Source: Falsirhodobacter sp. alg1
GTDB lineage: Bacteria; Pseudomonadota; Alphaproteobacteria; Rhodobacterales; Rhodobacteraceae
DNA length: 53,616 nt
Direction of reading: 5' to 3'
NCBI RefSeq assembly: GCF_000739715.2
Contig: NZ_BBJC02000004.1
Span: 168,324 to 221,939 of the forward strand
Each line of letters begins with the position of its first letter. The stretch's first letter is position 1. Shown here one piece after another: positions 9,673 through 16,629 of this stretch. The notes beneath the pieces are model-generated. The model was not told where the DNA came from and did not search any database. It saw only the letters and a program-made list of their open reading frames with translations. The translations under genes and the position numbers were made by a program.

Positions 9673-10542
9673 TTAACGCCCGATCATCGCCATGAAGGCA
9701 GGCCAGGCGGCAGGATCGGCAACGGTCTTGTCACGGCATGTGGGATTGCAGAACCCCCACCGCCGCCCGTCCATTTCCAGAACATGGGTCACGGGATCCC
9801 CTGAGTAGGGGCAGGTGTCATTCTCGGCCTCGGTTCCATCCACTGCGCGTGCGGCCAGTGGCGTGGGGAATGGCCAGGTACGGCGTGGCCAATCCTTGTG
9901 GTATTGCACAAGATCACTGTCCCGCACCAATCCCATGGCCCGCCAGCGACGAATGCTGTTATCTGCCAGATGTTGCGCGACATAGGCATGTGCAACCTTG
10001 CCGACGGGCAGGTCATAGCCTGCGACCCGCATGGCAAGCGGCGCATAGGCGGCATCGGCCAGCGACCATTCTCCCAGCAGCCATGGCCCTCCCGAGATAT
10101 CGAGCGCATGCGACCAGAGCCGTTCGACCCGCGCCAGATCCTGTGCTGCGGCATCGGGCACCGGCACGTCGCGATAGGCAATTCGCAGGTTCATGGGGCA
10201 ATGGCTGCGCAATGCCGCAAAGCCTGAATGCATTTCGGCAACCAAGGCCCGGCCTGTGGCGCGCAACGCAGCATCGGTCGGCCAGAGACCTGCCTCAGGA
10301 TGGCGGCTGTGCAATTCTTCGGCAATGGCGATACTGTCCCAGATCACTGTGCCGTCGGGCAGGCGCAGGGCGGGAACCGTCCGGGCCGGGGCAAAAGCCT
10401 TCAGCACTTCGGCAAAGGCGTCTTGATAAAGCGGAGCCTGAAGGGTGGATACCGGAATTCCCGCCTTGTCAAAGGCCAGCCATGCCCGAAGGCTCCAGCT
10501 GGAAAAGCTTTTGTCGCCAATGGCTAGCGTATAGGGCGCCAT
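9673..10542 (-). CDS. Glutathione S-transferase with C-terminal cysteine knuckle
   Basis: A 289-residue protein. Residues 1-80 are the thioredoxin-like GST domain (KSFSSWSLRAWLAFDKAGIP, then VPALRLPDG and DSIAIAEEL), and residues about 90-215 the helical GST domain. A tail from about residue 240 carries CPYSG (Cys244) and FCNPTC (Cys265, Cys269) in a pattern like the small YHS/TRASH metal-binding knuckles. The fusion is unusual for a GST and suggests a metal or redox sensing part. The start at 10542 has AAGGA well placed. The gene diverges from rpoH across 198 bp; yifB follows downstream. Substrate unknown. Confidence 0.87.
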   Translation of the reverse strand: MAPYTLAIGDKSFSSWSLRAWLAFDKAGIPVSTLQAPLYQDAFAEVLKAFAPARTVPALRLPDGTVIWDSIAIAEELHSRHPEAGLWPTDAALRATGRALVAEMHSGFAALRSHCPMNLRIAYRDVPVPDAAAQDLARVERLWSHALDISGGPWLLGEWSLADAAYAPLAMRVAGYDLPVGKVAHAYVAQHLADNSIRRWRAMGLVRDSDLVQYHKDWPRRTWPFPTPLAARAVDGTEAENDTCPYSGDPVTHVLEMDGRRWGFCNPTCRDKTVADPAAWPAFMAMIGR

Positions 10543-10601
10543 CACCAAGATCCTTGCCTGAAGCAATTGTTGAAAAAATAGATCTTGCCGAAAGTTTTTG
10601 C

Positions 10602-10626
10602 GGAACTAAAGCCCGCACGCGTCGTT
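10602..10626 (+). promoter_or_regulatory. EcfG-type (general stress sigma) promoter candidate for rpoH
   Basis: GGAAC at 10602-10606 and CGTT at 10623-10626 are separated by 16 bases. This is the core pattern recognised by EcfG/RpoE2-type sigma factors of alphaproteobacteria (GGAAC-N16/17-CGTT). It lies about 115 bp before the rpoH start and points towards it. In Sinorhizobium the second rpoH gene is a member of the RpoE2 regulon, so the match is biologically plausible. The assignment is from pattern alone. Confidence 0.55.
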
Positions 10627-10740
10627 AACCCCTCAGAAAACAGGTCCTGCCGCATGTGATTTATAATCTGTGGCGGAAACTTCCCGGGTCAAGGGGGTGC
10701 GCCCTTGGATCGGGACCACAAAAAAGAGAGGGTTCGGATC

Positions 10741-11616
10741 ATGCCACTTGATATGTCCAGCGATCAGATGATGTCGCGCCGCGCTATGAAGGCCGAACTT
10801 CTTGATGCGGATACGGAATTGCGCCTTGCCTATGCTTGGCGGGATAACCGGGACGAACAGGCCCTGCATCGGCTGATCACTGCATATATGCGTCTGGCAA
10901 TTTCGATGGCCGCCAAGTTTCGCCGGTATGGCGCGCCTATGAACGACCTGATCCAAGAGGCCAGCCTCGGTCTGATGAAAGCTGCCGAGAAGTTCGATCC
11001 TGATCGCGGCGTCCGTTTTTCCACCTATGCCGTCTGGTGGATCAAGGCGTCGATTCAGGATTATGTCATGCGCAACTGGTCGATGGTCCGCACCGGATCG
11101 ACATCTTCGCAGAAAGCCCTGTTTTTTAATCTCCGCCGTGTGCAAGCCAAGCTGGAGCGTGAGGCCGAAGCCCGCGGCGAAAAGCTGGACGGTTATCAAC
11201 TGCGCCACATGATCGCCACCGAAGTGGGTGTGCCGTTGGCAGATGTGGAAATGATGGAAGGCCGGTTGTCCGGGTCCGATTTCTCGTTGAATTCGACGCA
11301 GTCTGCCGACGAAGATGGTCGTGAATGGATCGATGCACTGGAAGACGACACCATTCAGGCTGCCGAACAGGTCGAAGGGTCGCATGATGCGGCACATCTG
11401 CGCACTTGGCTGATTTCAGCTATTCAAAATCTGAACCCGCGTGAGCGTTTCATCGTGACGGAGCGCAAGTTGCGCGAATCTCCCCGCACGCTGGAATCCC
11501 TGGGTGAAGAACTGGGGTTGTCGAAAGAGCGCGTTCGCCAGTTGGAGGCTGCTGCCTTCAACAAGATGCGCCGGAATCTGGAAACGCAGAACCGCGAAGT
11601 GCATCACTTCCTCTGA
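10741..11616 (+). CDS. rpoH: RNA polymerase sigma factor RpoH (sigma-32 family, RpoHII-like)
   Basis: A 291-residue sigma-70 superfamily factor. Region 2 includes YMRLAISMAAKFRRYG and DLIQEASLGLMKAAEKFDP followed by FSTYAVWWIKASIQDYVMRNW. The RpoH box QKALFFNLR is at about 124-132, and region 4 contains LGEELGLSKERVRQLE. This marks the heat-shock/oxidative stress sigma family, which directs transcription of chaperone and stress genes. Rhodobacterales usually carry two copies; this one starts directly at region 1.2/2 and resembles the second (RpoHII) type, the subgroup call being less certain. The start at 10741 follows GAGAGG; an upstream in-frame ATG at 10705 is a weaker choice. An EcfG-like promoter lies upstream. 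coaBC follows after 55 bp. Confidence 0.92.
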   Translation: MPLDMSSDQMMSRRAMKAELLDADTELRLAYAWRDNRDEQALHRLITAYMRLAISMAAKFRRYGAPMNDLIQEASLGLMKAAEKFDPDRGVRFSTYAVWWIKASIQDYVMRNWSMVRTGSTSSQKALFFNLRRVQAKLEREAEARGEKLDGYQLRHMIATEVGVPLADVEMMEGRLSGSDFSLNSTQSADEDGREWIDALEDDTIQAAEQVEGSHDAAHLRTWLISAIQNLNPRERFIVTERKLRESPRTLESLGEELGLSKERVRQLEAAAFNKMRRNLETQNREVHHFL

Positions 11617-11671
11617 TCTGCTTGAGGGGGTGCTGCCGTAGAGTTAAGGTTACCCCGAGCAGGAGGGTACC

Positions 11672-12868
11672 ATGCTTCACGGAAAACGGCTTCTTCTGAT
11701 TATCGGTGGCGGAATAGCCGCATACAAGGCGCTGGATCTGATCCGGCGCCTTCGCGAACGTGGGGCACAGGTGGTGCCGGTCCTGACCCGCGCGGGTGCG
11801 GAATTCGTGACCCCGATGTCCGTAGCGGCACTATCCGGCCACAAGGTCCATCGGGAATTGTTCGATCTGACCGATGAGGCCGAGATGGGGCATATCCAGC
11901 TCTCGCGCTCGGCCGATCTTGTCGTCGTGGCGCCTGCCACCGCGGATCTGATGGCGAAAATGGCGCAGGGGCGGGCGGATGATCTAGCGTCTACCCTGTT
12001 GCTGGCAACGGATACACCGGTTCTCGTTGCGCCAGCCATGAATATGCGGATGTGGGATCACCCTGCCACGCGGCGTAATCTGGCGGTTCTGCAACAGGAT
12101 GGCATCCGGTTCGTGGGCCCGGACGAAGGGTCGATGGCTTGTGGTGAATTCGGGCCGGGCCGGCTGGCCGAACCGCTTGCGATTGTTGCGGCGATCGAGG
12201 CTGCCTTGGCCGACGGTCCGCTAAAGGGGCGCCACATCATCGTCACATCCGGCCCCACCCATGAACCCATCGATCCGGTGAGATATATCGCCAACCGGTC
12301 TTCGGGGGCACAGGGAAGCGCGATCGGCCGTGCATTGGCCGCGCTGGGCGCGGATGTGACATTCATCACCGGTCCTGCCGATGTGGCGGCACCCGAAGGG
12401 ACAAGGGTGATCCGTGTCGAAACGGCGCGACAGATGCTGGATGCGGTCCAATCGGCACTTCCTGCCGATGCTGCCGTCTTTGCCGCTGCGGTTGCCGATT
12501 GGCGCACCGCAGATGCAACGGACCACAAGATAAAGAAGAACGGCACCTTGCCTGTGCTGTCCCTGATCGAAAACCCGGATATTCTGGCAACCGTATCAAA
12601 AGGCGCAGACCGGCCGGCGTTGGTTGTCGGGTTTGCTGCGGAAACGGATGATGTGATCGCCCATGCCACCGCAAAACGGCTTCGCAAAGGGTGTGACTGG
12701 ATCGTGGCCAATGATGTATCGCCTGCCACCGGAATTATGGGGGGCACGGAAAATGAGGTGACGGTCATCAGGCCGGACGGGGCCGAAGTGTGGCCGCGCA
12801 TGACCAAGGATATGGTAGCCAGCCGTCTGGCCCGCTCCATTGCGGATACGCTGGCCGGGGAACCTTGA
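11672..12868 (+). CDS. coaBC: Bifunctional phosphopantothenoylcysteine decarboxylase / synthetase
   Basis: A 398-residue fusion enzyme that makes 4'-phosphopantetheine in coenzyme A synthesis. The N-terminal CoaC half is an FMN-dependent decarboxylase with the catalytic His74, the PAMNMRMW substrate clamp (121-128) and Cys157 in SMACGEFGPGRL. The CoaB half begins near residue 188 with ITVTSGPT-like IIVTSGPTHEPIDPVRYI and contains the conserved KIKK (substrate binding) later. Length matches the E. coli enzyme. AGGAGG stands just before the start. It is the first of a plus-strand series that continues with a secreted protein, dut and a MoeB-like gene. Confidence 0.96.
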   Translation: MLHGKRLLLIIGGGIAAYKALDLIRRLRERGAQVVPVLTRAGAEFVTPMSVAALSGHKVHRELFDLTDEAEMGHIQLSRSADLVVVAPATADLMAKMAQGRADDLASTLLLATDTPVLVAPAMNMRMWDHPATRRNLAVLQQDGIRFVGPDEGSMACGEFGPGRLAEPLAIVAAIEAALADGPLKGRHIIVTSGPTHEPIDPVRYIANRSSGAQGSAIGRALAALGADVTFITGPADVAAPEGTRVIRVETARQMLDAVQSALPADAAVFAAAVADWRTADATDHKIKKNGTLPVLSLIENPDILATVSKGADRPALVVGFAAETDDVIAHATAKRLRKGCDWIVANDVSPATGIMGGTENEVTVIRPDGAEVWPRMTKDMVASRLARSIADTLAGEP

Positions 12869-12914
12869 TTTACGTTCGGGCGTTGGCAGGGTGTTCTGTA
12901 AAGGAGGGTTTCCT

Positions 12915-13343
12915 ATGCCCCGTATCACGCTGCTGACGCTGAGCATGGCCTTGATGGCCGGATCCGCTGCCTTCGCCCAAGCGGTGCCGCAGCGTGTCAA
13001 TTTTCCCGAAGGTGCCACCCATGTGACGCTTGAAGGGCAGGCCGCGCCCGAGGCCGTCCGCTATGTGGTGAATGCCGGTGAGGGGCAGATCCTTGATATC
13101 AATCTGGTTTCGCCGGATATGGGGGCATGCTTTACGCTTTATACCCCTGACAGTGCAGATAAAGCCGCTCCGACCTTTACCGGCGGGTGCAACGGCCAAT
13201 CCTTTTCCGCGATGCTGAGCGAGACGGGCGATTACACCGTTGCCGTTGCGGCTGCCCCCGGCATCGAGGCTGCGGCATATTCCCTTGTCATATCCGCTAC
13301 GAATGATGCAGTCGAAGGCGCGCCTGTCCTGCCTGCCAACTAG
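12915..13343 (+). CDS. Secreted protein of unknown function
   Basis: A 142-residue protein with a clear signal peptide (about residues 1-21, ending GSAAFA). The mature part is acidic and predicted to be mostly beta, with two cysteines (in GACFTL and GGCNGQ) that could form a disulfide in the periplasm. The stretch LSETGDYTVAVAA resembles the edge strand of small pre-peptidase C-like or inhibitor-like domains, but I cannot name a family. AAGGAGG precedes the start with good spacing. It lies 46 bp after coaBC and 57 bp before dut, so it is probably co-transcribed with them. Confidence 0.8.
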   Translation: MPRITLLTLSMALMAGSAAFAQAVPQRVNFPEGATHVTLEGQAAPEAVRYVVNAGEGQILDINLVSPDMGACFTLYTPDSADKAAPTFTGGCNGQSFSAMLSETGDYTVAVAAAPGIEAAAYSLVISATNDAVEGAPVLPAN

Positions 13344-13400
13344 TTGCCGGTGCGGGTCTGCTCCGTTACCTTTGCGGGTGGAATATAGAAGGAAGCGGCA

Positions 13401-13865
13401 ATGGGCATGACGGTCGAAGTAAAGATTCTTGACGAACGTATCCATGAATGGGGGCTGCCCGCATATCAGACCGAAGGCTCGGCCGCGCTTGACCTGTTTG
13501 CCTGCCTGGATGCCCCGCTGACGATTGAGCCTGGAGACAAGGCGGTTCTGGTTCCATCAGGTATCGCGCTGTTCATGAATACGAATGAAATGGCGGCCCT
13601 TGTGCTGCCTCGCTCGGGCGCTGGCCATAAGAAGGGGCTGGTTCTGGGCAATCTCGTCGGTCTGATCGATCCCGACTATACCGGTGGCATCCAGATGAGC
13701 GTCTGGAACCGCAATGCGGCAGGTTCACCCCCCATCGTGATCGAGCCGGGGGAGCGCGTGGCCCAACTGATGTTTGTTCCCGTTCTGCGCCCGGACCTGC
13801 ACGTGGTCGCGGAATTTTCTGCGCAGACCGAACGCGGGGCAGGTGGGTTCGGATCAACCGGATGA
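13401..13865 (+). CDS. dut: dUTP diphosphatase
   Basis: A 154-residue homotrimeric dUTPase that converts dUTP to dUMP, keeping uracil out of DNA and feeding thymidylate synthesis. All five family motifs are visible: SAALDLFA, PRSGAGHKKGL, GLIDPDYTGGIQMSVWN, PGERVAQLMF and the C-terminal arm RGAGGFGSTG. The aspartate in the third motif is the catalytic base. AAGGA is placed upstream of the ATG at 13401; a second in-frame ATG at 13407 is possible. The stop overlaps the start of the MoeB/ThiF-like gene in an ATGA. The coaBC-dut association is common in bacteria. Confidence 0.97.
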   Translation: MGMTVEVKILDERIHEWGLPAYQTEGSAALDLFACLDAPLTIEPGDKAVLVPSGIALFMNTNEMAALVLPRSGAGHKKGLVLGNLVGLIDPDYTGGIQMSVWNRNAAGSPPIVIEPGERVAQLMFVPVLRPDLHVVAEFSAQTERGAGGFGSTG

Positions 13866-14611
13866 CACCTGACGCCTTGGAGCGATATTCGCGCCACATG
13901 CTGCTGCATGATATCGGCGGGGCCGGGCAGATGCGTCTCTTGGCTGCCAAGGTGCTGGTCATCGGTGCGGGCGGGCTGGGGTCGGGTCTGTTACCCTATC
14001 TGGCGGCCGCAGGTGTCGGGGCGATTACCGTGTTTGACGGGGATGTGGTGGATCTGTCCAATCTGCAGCGGCAGATCATTCATACCACTGCCGCAATCGG
14101 ACAAAACAAGGCGGAATCCGCCATCGCGCAGCTGGCGGCCCTCAATCCGCTACCGGCATATACCGCCTGTTCCCACCATTTTGAGGATGCGGATGCGCCC
14201 TTGGTCGCGGCGCATGATCTTGTGATTGATGGTACGGATTCCGTTTCTACACGATACCTGCTGAATGCACTTTGCGTGGCAGCGGATCGTCCATTGCTTG
14301 CAGCCTCCATCGCGCAATGGGACGGGCAGATCGGGCTGTATCATGCAGATGGCTCGGCCTGCTATCGTTGCGTGTTTCCGAATCCCCCCAAAGCGGGCGA
14401 TGCCCCTACCTGCGCCGAGGCGGGGGTTCTGGGCCCACTACCGGGCATTATCGGAACCATGATGGCGGCAGAGGCAGTGAAATATCTGTCAGGGGCAGGC
14501 ACGCCCCTGCGGAACCGGCTGTTCCTGTTTGATGCCCTGCATATGGATGCACGCACCATCTCTGTCACCCGCAAGGCAGGGTGCCCCGACTGCGGTACGG
14601 AACCGCTCTGA
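13862..14611 (+). CDS. MoeB/ThiF/HesA-family adenylyltransferase (E1-like)
   Basis: A 249-residue ubiquitin-activating-like enzyme that would adenylate the C-terminal glycine of a small sulfur carrier such as MoaD or ThiS. It shows the nucleotide-binding GAGGLGS (about 36-42), the LSNLQRQI loop with the conserved arginine, IDGTDS with the Mg-binding aspartate, the cysteine in PTCAEAGVLGP, and two CxxC pairs (CYRC, CPDC) that bind zinc. There is no rhodanese domain. The sequence cannot separate molybdopterin from thiamine roles, and no moaD or thiS lies in the window. It is translationally coupled to dut. Confidence 0.9.
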   Translation: MTPDALERYSRHMLLHDIGGAGQMRLLAAKVLVIGAGGLGSGLLPYLAAAGVGAITVFDGDVVDLSNLQRQIIHTTAAIGQNKAESAIAQLAALNPLPAYTACSHHFEDADAPLVAAHDLVIDGTDSVSTRYLLNALCVAADRPLLAASIAQWDGQIGLYHADGSACYRCVFPNPPKAGDAPTCAEAGVLGPLPGIIGTMMAAEAVKYLSGAGTPLRNRLFLFDALHMDARTISVTRKAGCPDCGTEPL

Positions 14612-14649
14612 CCTGCCACAGGTTGATCCGCGCCAAAGGAGCGTTGGAA

Positions 14650-15654
14650 ATGCCGAATGACGTACAGGTCCCCGAAGGGCTGGTTTATGTGGATGACAGG
14701 ATGCCGGGAATCCGGCGGCACAAATCCGGCAGGGGGTTCCGCTTCGTTGGCCCCGACGGTCTGACGCTGAAAGGGGAAATGCGTGCCCGGTGCCTGAAAC
14801 TCGCCGTTCCTCCTGCATACGAAAATGTGTGGATTTGCGCGTTGCCCAATGGGCATTTGCAAGCCACCGGTTTTGATGCGCGCGGGCGGAAACAGTACCG
14901 TTACCACGCTGATTGGGCGCTTTGGCGGTCCGAGGCGAAATATGGCCATCTTCCGGAATTCGGCGAAGGACTTGGCCGTTTACGGCGCCGGGTTGATCGC
15001 GACCTGAAGGGCGAGGCGGGGGATATGACCTTCAGCCTTGCCGCAATGGTCCTGCTGATCGACCGGACACATCTGCGGGCCGGAAATCCGTCCTACGCGC
15101 TGGAGAACCGCACTTTTGGTGCTACCACCCTGCTGGCCCGCCACCTGAGCCTGTCGGACGGACGTGTACGCCTGAAGTTCCGGGCGAAGGGGGGCAAGAC
15201 CGTCAACCGTACCCTGCATGACAAGCGGCTGCACAAGATCATGCATGTGATCGGCGATCTGCCCGGTCGCCAGTTGTTCACCTGGCTTGATGATGCGGGA
15301 GTTTCGCATCCGGTATCTTCTAACAATCTGAATGAATACATTGCCGAGGCTTCAGGGGTTGAGGGGGCTTCGGCCAAGACATTCCGGACATGGGGCGGTT
15401 CGCTCGCCGCCTTTACCGAGGCAAGAGCTGCCGGTGACGCTTGTCTGTCTATCAGATCCATGGCCGAGGCTGCTGCCGAAACGCTGGCAAATACCCCAAG
15501 CATCGCCAGAAAATCCTATATCCACCCGAAGGTTCTGGAACTGGCGGAAATGGATGCGGATGTGCGCCACGAAATGATGCAGGCGCTGCCAACCGAGGGT
15601 GACAGCGCCCTGCGGGCGGATGAACGCCGGATGCTGGGGCTGCTGAGGGCTTAG
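14650..15654 (+). CDS. DNA topoisomerase IB (poxvirus/bacterial type)
   Basis: A 334-residue type IB topoisomerase that relaxes supercoils through a 3'-phosphotyrosyl bond. The N-terminal domain holds PPAYENVWICALPNGHLQATG; the catalytic core contains HLRAGN (Arg143), KFRAKGGK, KTFRTWGG (Arg246) and the nucleophile Tyr290 in RKSYIHP. Bacterial IB enzymes are sporadic and often stress or repair associated. AAAGGA precedes the ATG at 14650. It lies 38 bp after the MoeB-like gene. The window also has type IA topA (48063), so the cell has both kinds of relaxing enzyme. It converges on the proline-rich gene. Confidence 0.93.
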   Translation: MPNDVQVPEGLVYVDDRMPGIRRHKSGRGFRFVGPDGLTLKGEMRARCLKLAVPPAYENVWICALPNGHLQATGFDARGRKQYRYHADWALWRSEAKYGHLPEFGEGLGRLRRRVDRDLKGEAGDMTFSLAAMVLLIDRTHLRAGNPSYALENRTFGATTLLARHLSLSDGRVRLKFRAKGGKTVNRTLHDKRLHKIMHVIGDLPGRQLFTWLDDAGVSHPVSSNNLNEYIAEASGVEGASAKTFRTWGGSLAAFTEARAAGDACLSIRSMAEAAAETLANTPSIARKSYIHPKVLELAEMDADVRHEMMQALPTEGDSALRADERRMLGLLRA

Positions 15655-15676
15655 ACGCACAGCCATTCCGCCGGGA

Positions 15677-15859
15677 TCAGCTGTGGATCGGCGGCGTGAT
15701 CTCGCCCGGCTGCGGTGGGATCGGATCCTCGGCCGGCGGGATGGGGGCAGGGTCCGGCATCGGATCCGGGGTGGTGTCGGGGCCGGGGGCCGGTGGTGGC
15801 ATGTCTGGCGGGGTGTCGCCGGGGTTCGGTACGCCAATCATCTGGGTCAGGTCGGTCAT
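15677..15859 (-). CDS. Small proline-rich protein
   Basis: A 60-residue acidic protein in which more than a third of residues are proline, with runs of short PPxP and PDP units from residue 17 onward (for example PDTTPDPMPDPAPIPP). It begins MTDLTQMIGVPNPGDTPP. No membrane segment or known domain is visible and it is probably unfolded. The very good ribosome-binding site AAGGAGG seven bases before the ATG argues that it is translated. It lies 43 bp downstream of the 3-methyladenine glycosylase gene on the same strand. Function unknown. Confidence 0.65.
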   Translation of the reverse strand: MTDLTQMIGVPNPGDTPPDMPPPAPGPDTTPDPMPDPAPIPPAEDPIPPQPGEITPPIHS

Positions 15860-15902
15860 AACATCCTCCTTCATTCTGTGAAGGCAACCATGCAACCCGT
15901 GT

Positions 15903-16457
15903 TCAAGTTCCCGCAAACCGCCGCGACAGGAAGCGTGATCCTGCCAACCCGAACCGCCATGGCTGATCCACCGCCCGCGATATTCCGATCCGCGGGCCGC
16001 TCATGACCTGTACATCGCCCCCACGCTCTATGCGAAGGATGTCGGTTCCATCGTCCGCGGGCCCGATCCCCAGTGCCTGACCCAGACGCCCCGGACCGGC
16101 ACATAGGCGCCTTGGATCATCAAGGCCCCGCCGGGTTGCCATCTGCCCGATGCCGCACAGGGGTTCCAGCGCGCGGAACAAAACAGCGTCACCCGGGCGG
16201 CACACCACATTCAGGCACCAGTGTATCCCGTAGGATCGGTAGACATAGGCCATTCCGGCAGGGCCGAACATAGCCCGATTTCGCGGCCTTATTCCTGAAA
16301 AGCTGTGCGATGCCGGATCATCGAGGGTATAGGCCTCGGTTTCGACGATCGTCCCCCCCGCGCCGCGCAGCATCAGCCGCGCCCCTATCAGATCATGGGC
16401 GACCAAAGGGGCCGGCCTGTCGAACCAGCTGTGGGGAAGGGGGGAAATGGCGTTCAT
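15903..16457 (-). CDS. 3-methyladenine DNA glycosylase (AAG/MPG family)
   Basis: A 184-residue base-excision repair glycosylase that removes alkylated purines. The family core is visible as [22 protein letters not shown] with the catalytic glutamate, [10 protein letters not shown], and [17 protein letters not shown], where the tyrosine intercalates into DNA. The C-terminal [11 protein letters not shown] is also conserved. The start at 16457 ([12 protein letters not shown]) is a guess between close in-frame starts; the upstream site is poor. The neighbouring plus-strand gene is topoisomerase IB, and the proline-rich peptide gene follows on its own strand. Confidence 0.92.
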   Translation of the reverse strand: MNAISPLPHSWFDRPAPLVAHDLIGARLMLRGAGGTIVETEAYTLDDPASHSFSGIRPRNRAMFGPAGMAYVYRSYGIHWCLNVVCRPGDAVLFRALEPLCGIGQMATRRGLDDPRRLCAGPGRLGQALGIGPADDGTDILRIERGGDVQVMSGPRIGISRAVDQPWRFGLAGSRFLSRRFAGT

Positions 16458-16629
16458 CCCCCATAACTGGACCAAAGCCCCGTGCAATCAATATGACCGC
16501 CGGGATTTGGACCCGAAGAACTATCAAAGCGAATTGCTTGGGGGCGTGAGTCATATTACAGCATGAACCATACAAGAACACCTGTCGCGTGCTGGATCGC
16601 GTTGGGTTGCTGCTCGGAGAAGTGACAAT

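Noticed and set aside
16488-16629. EcfG-type promoter in front of the KaiC-like gene
   Set aside because: A TGAAC with a CGCG at a similar distance can be found, but both elements deviate from GGAAC/CGTT, and such partial matches are expected by chance.
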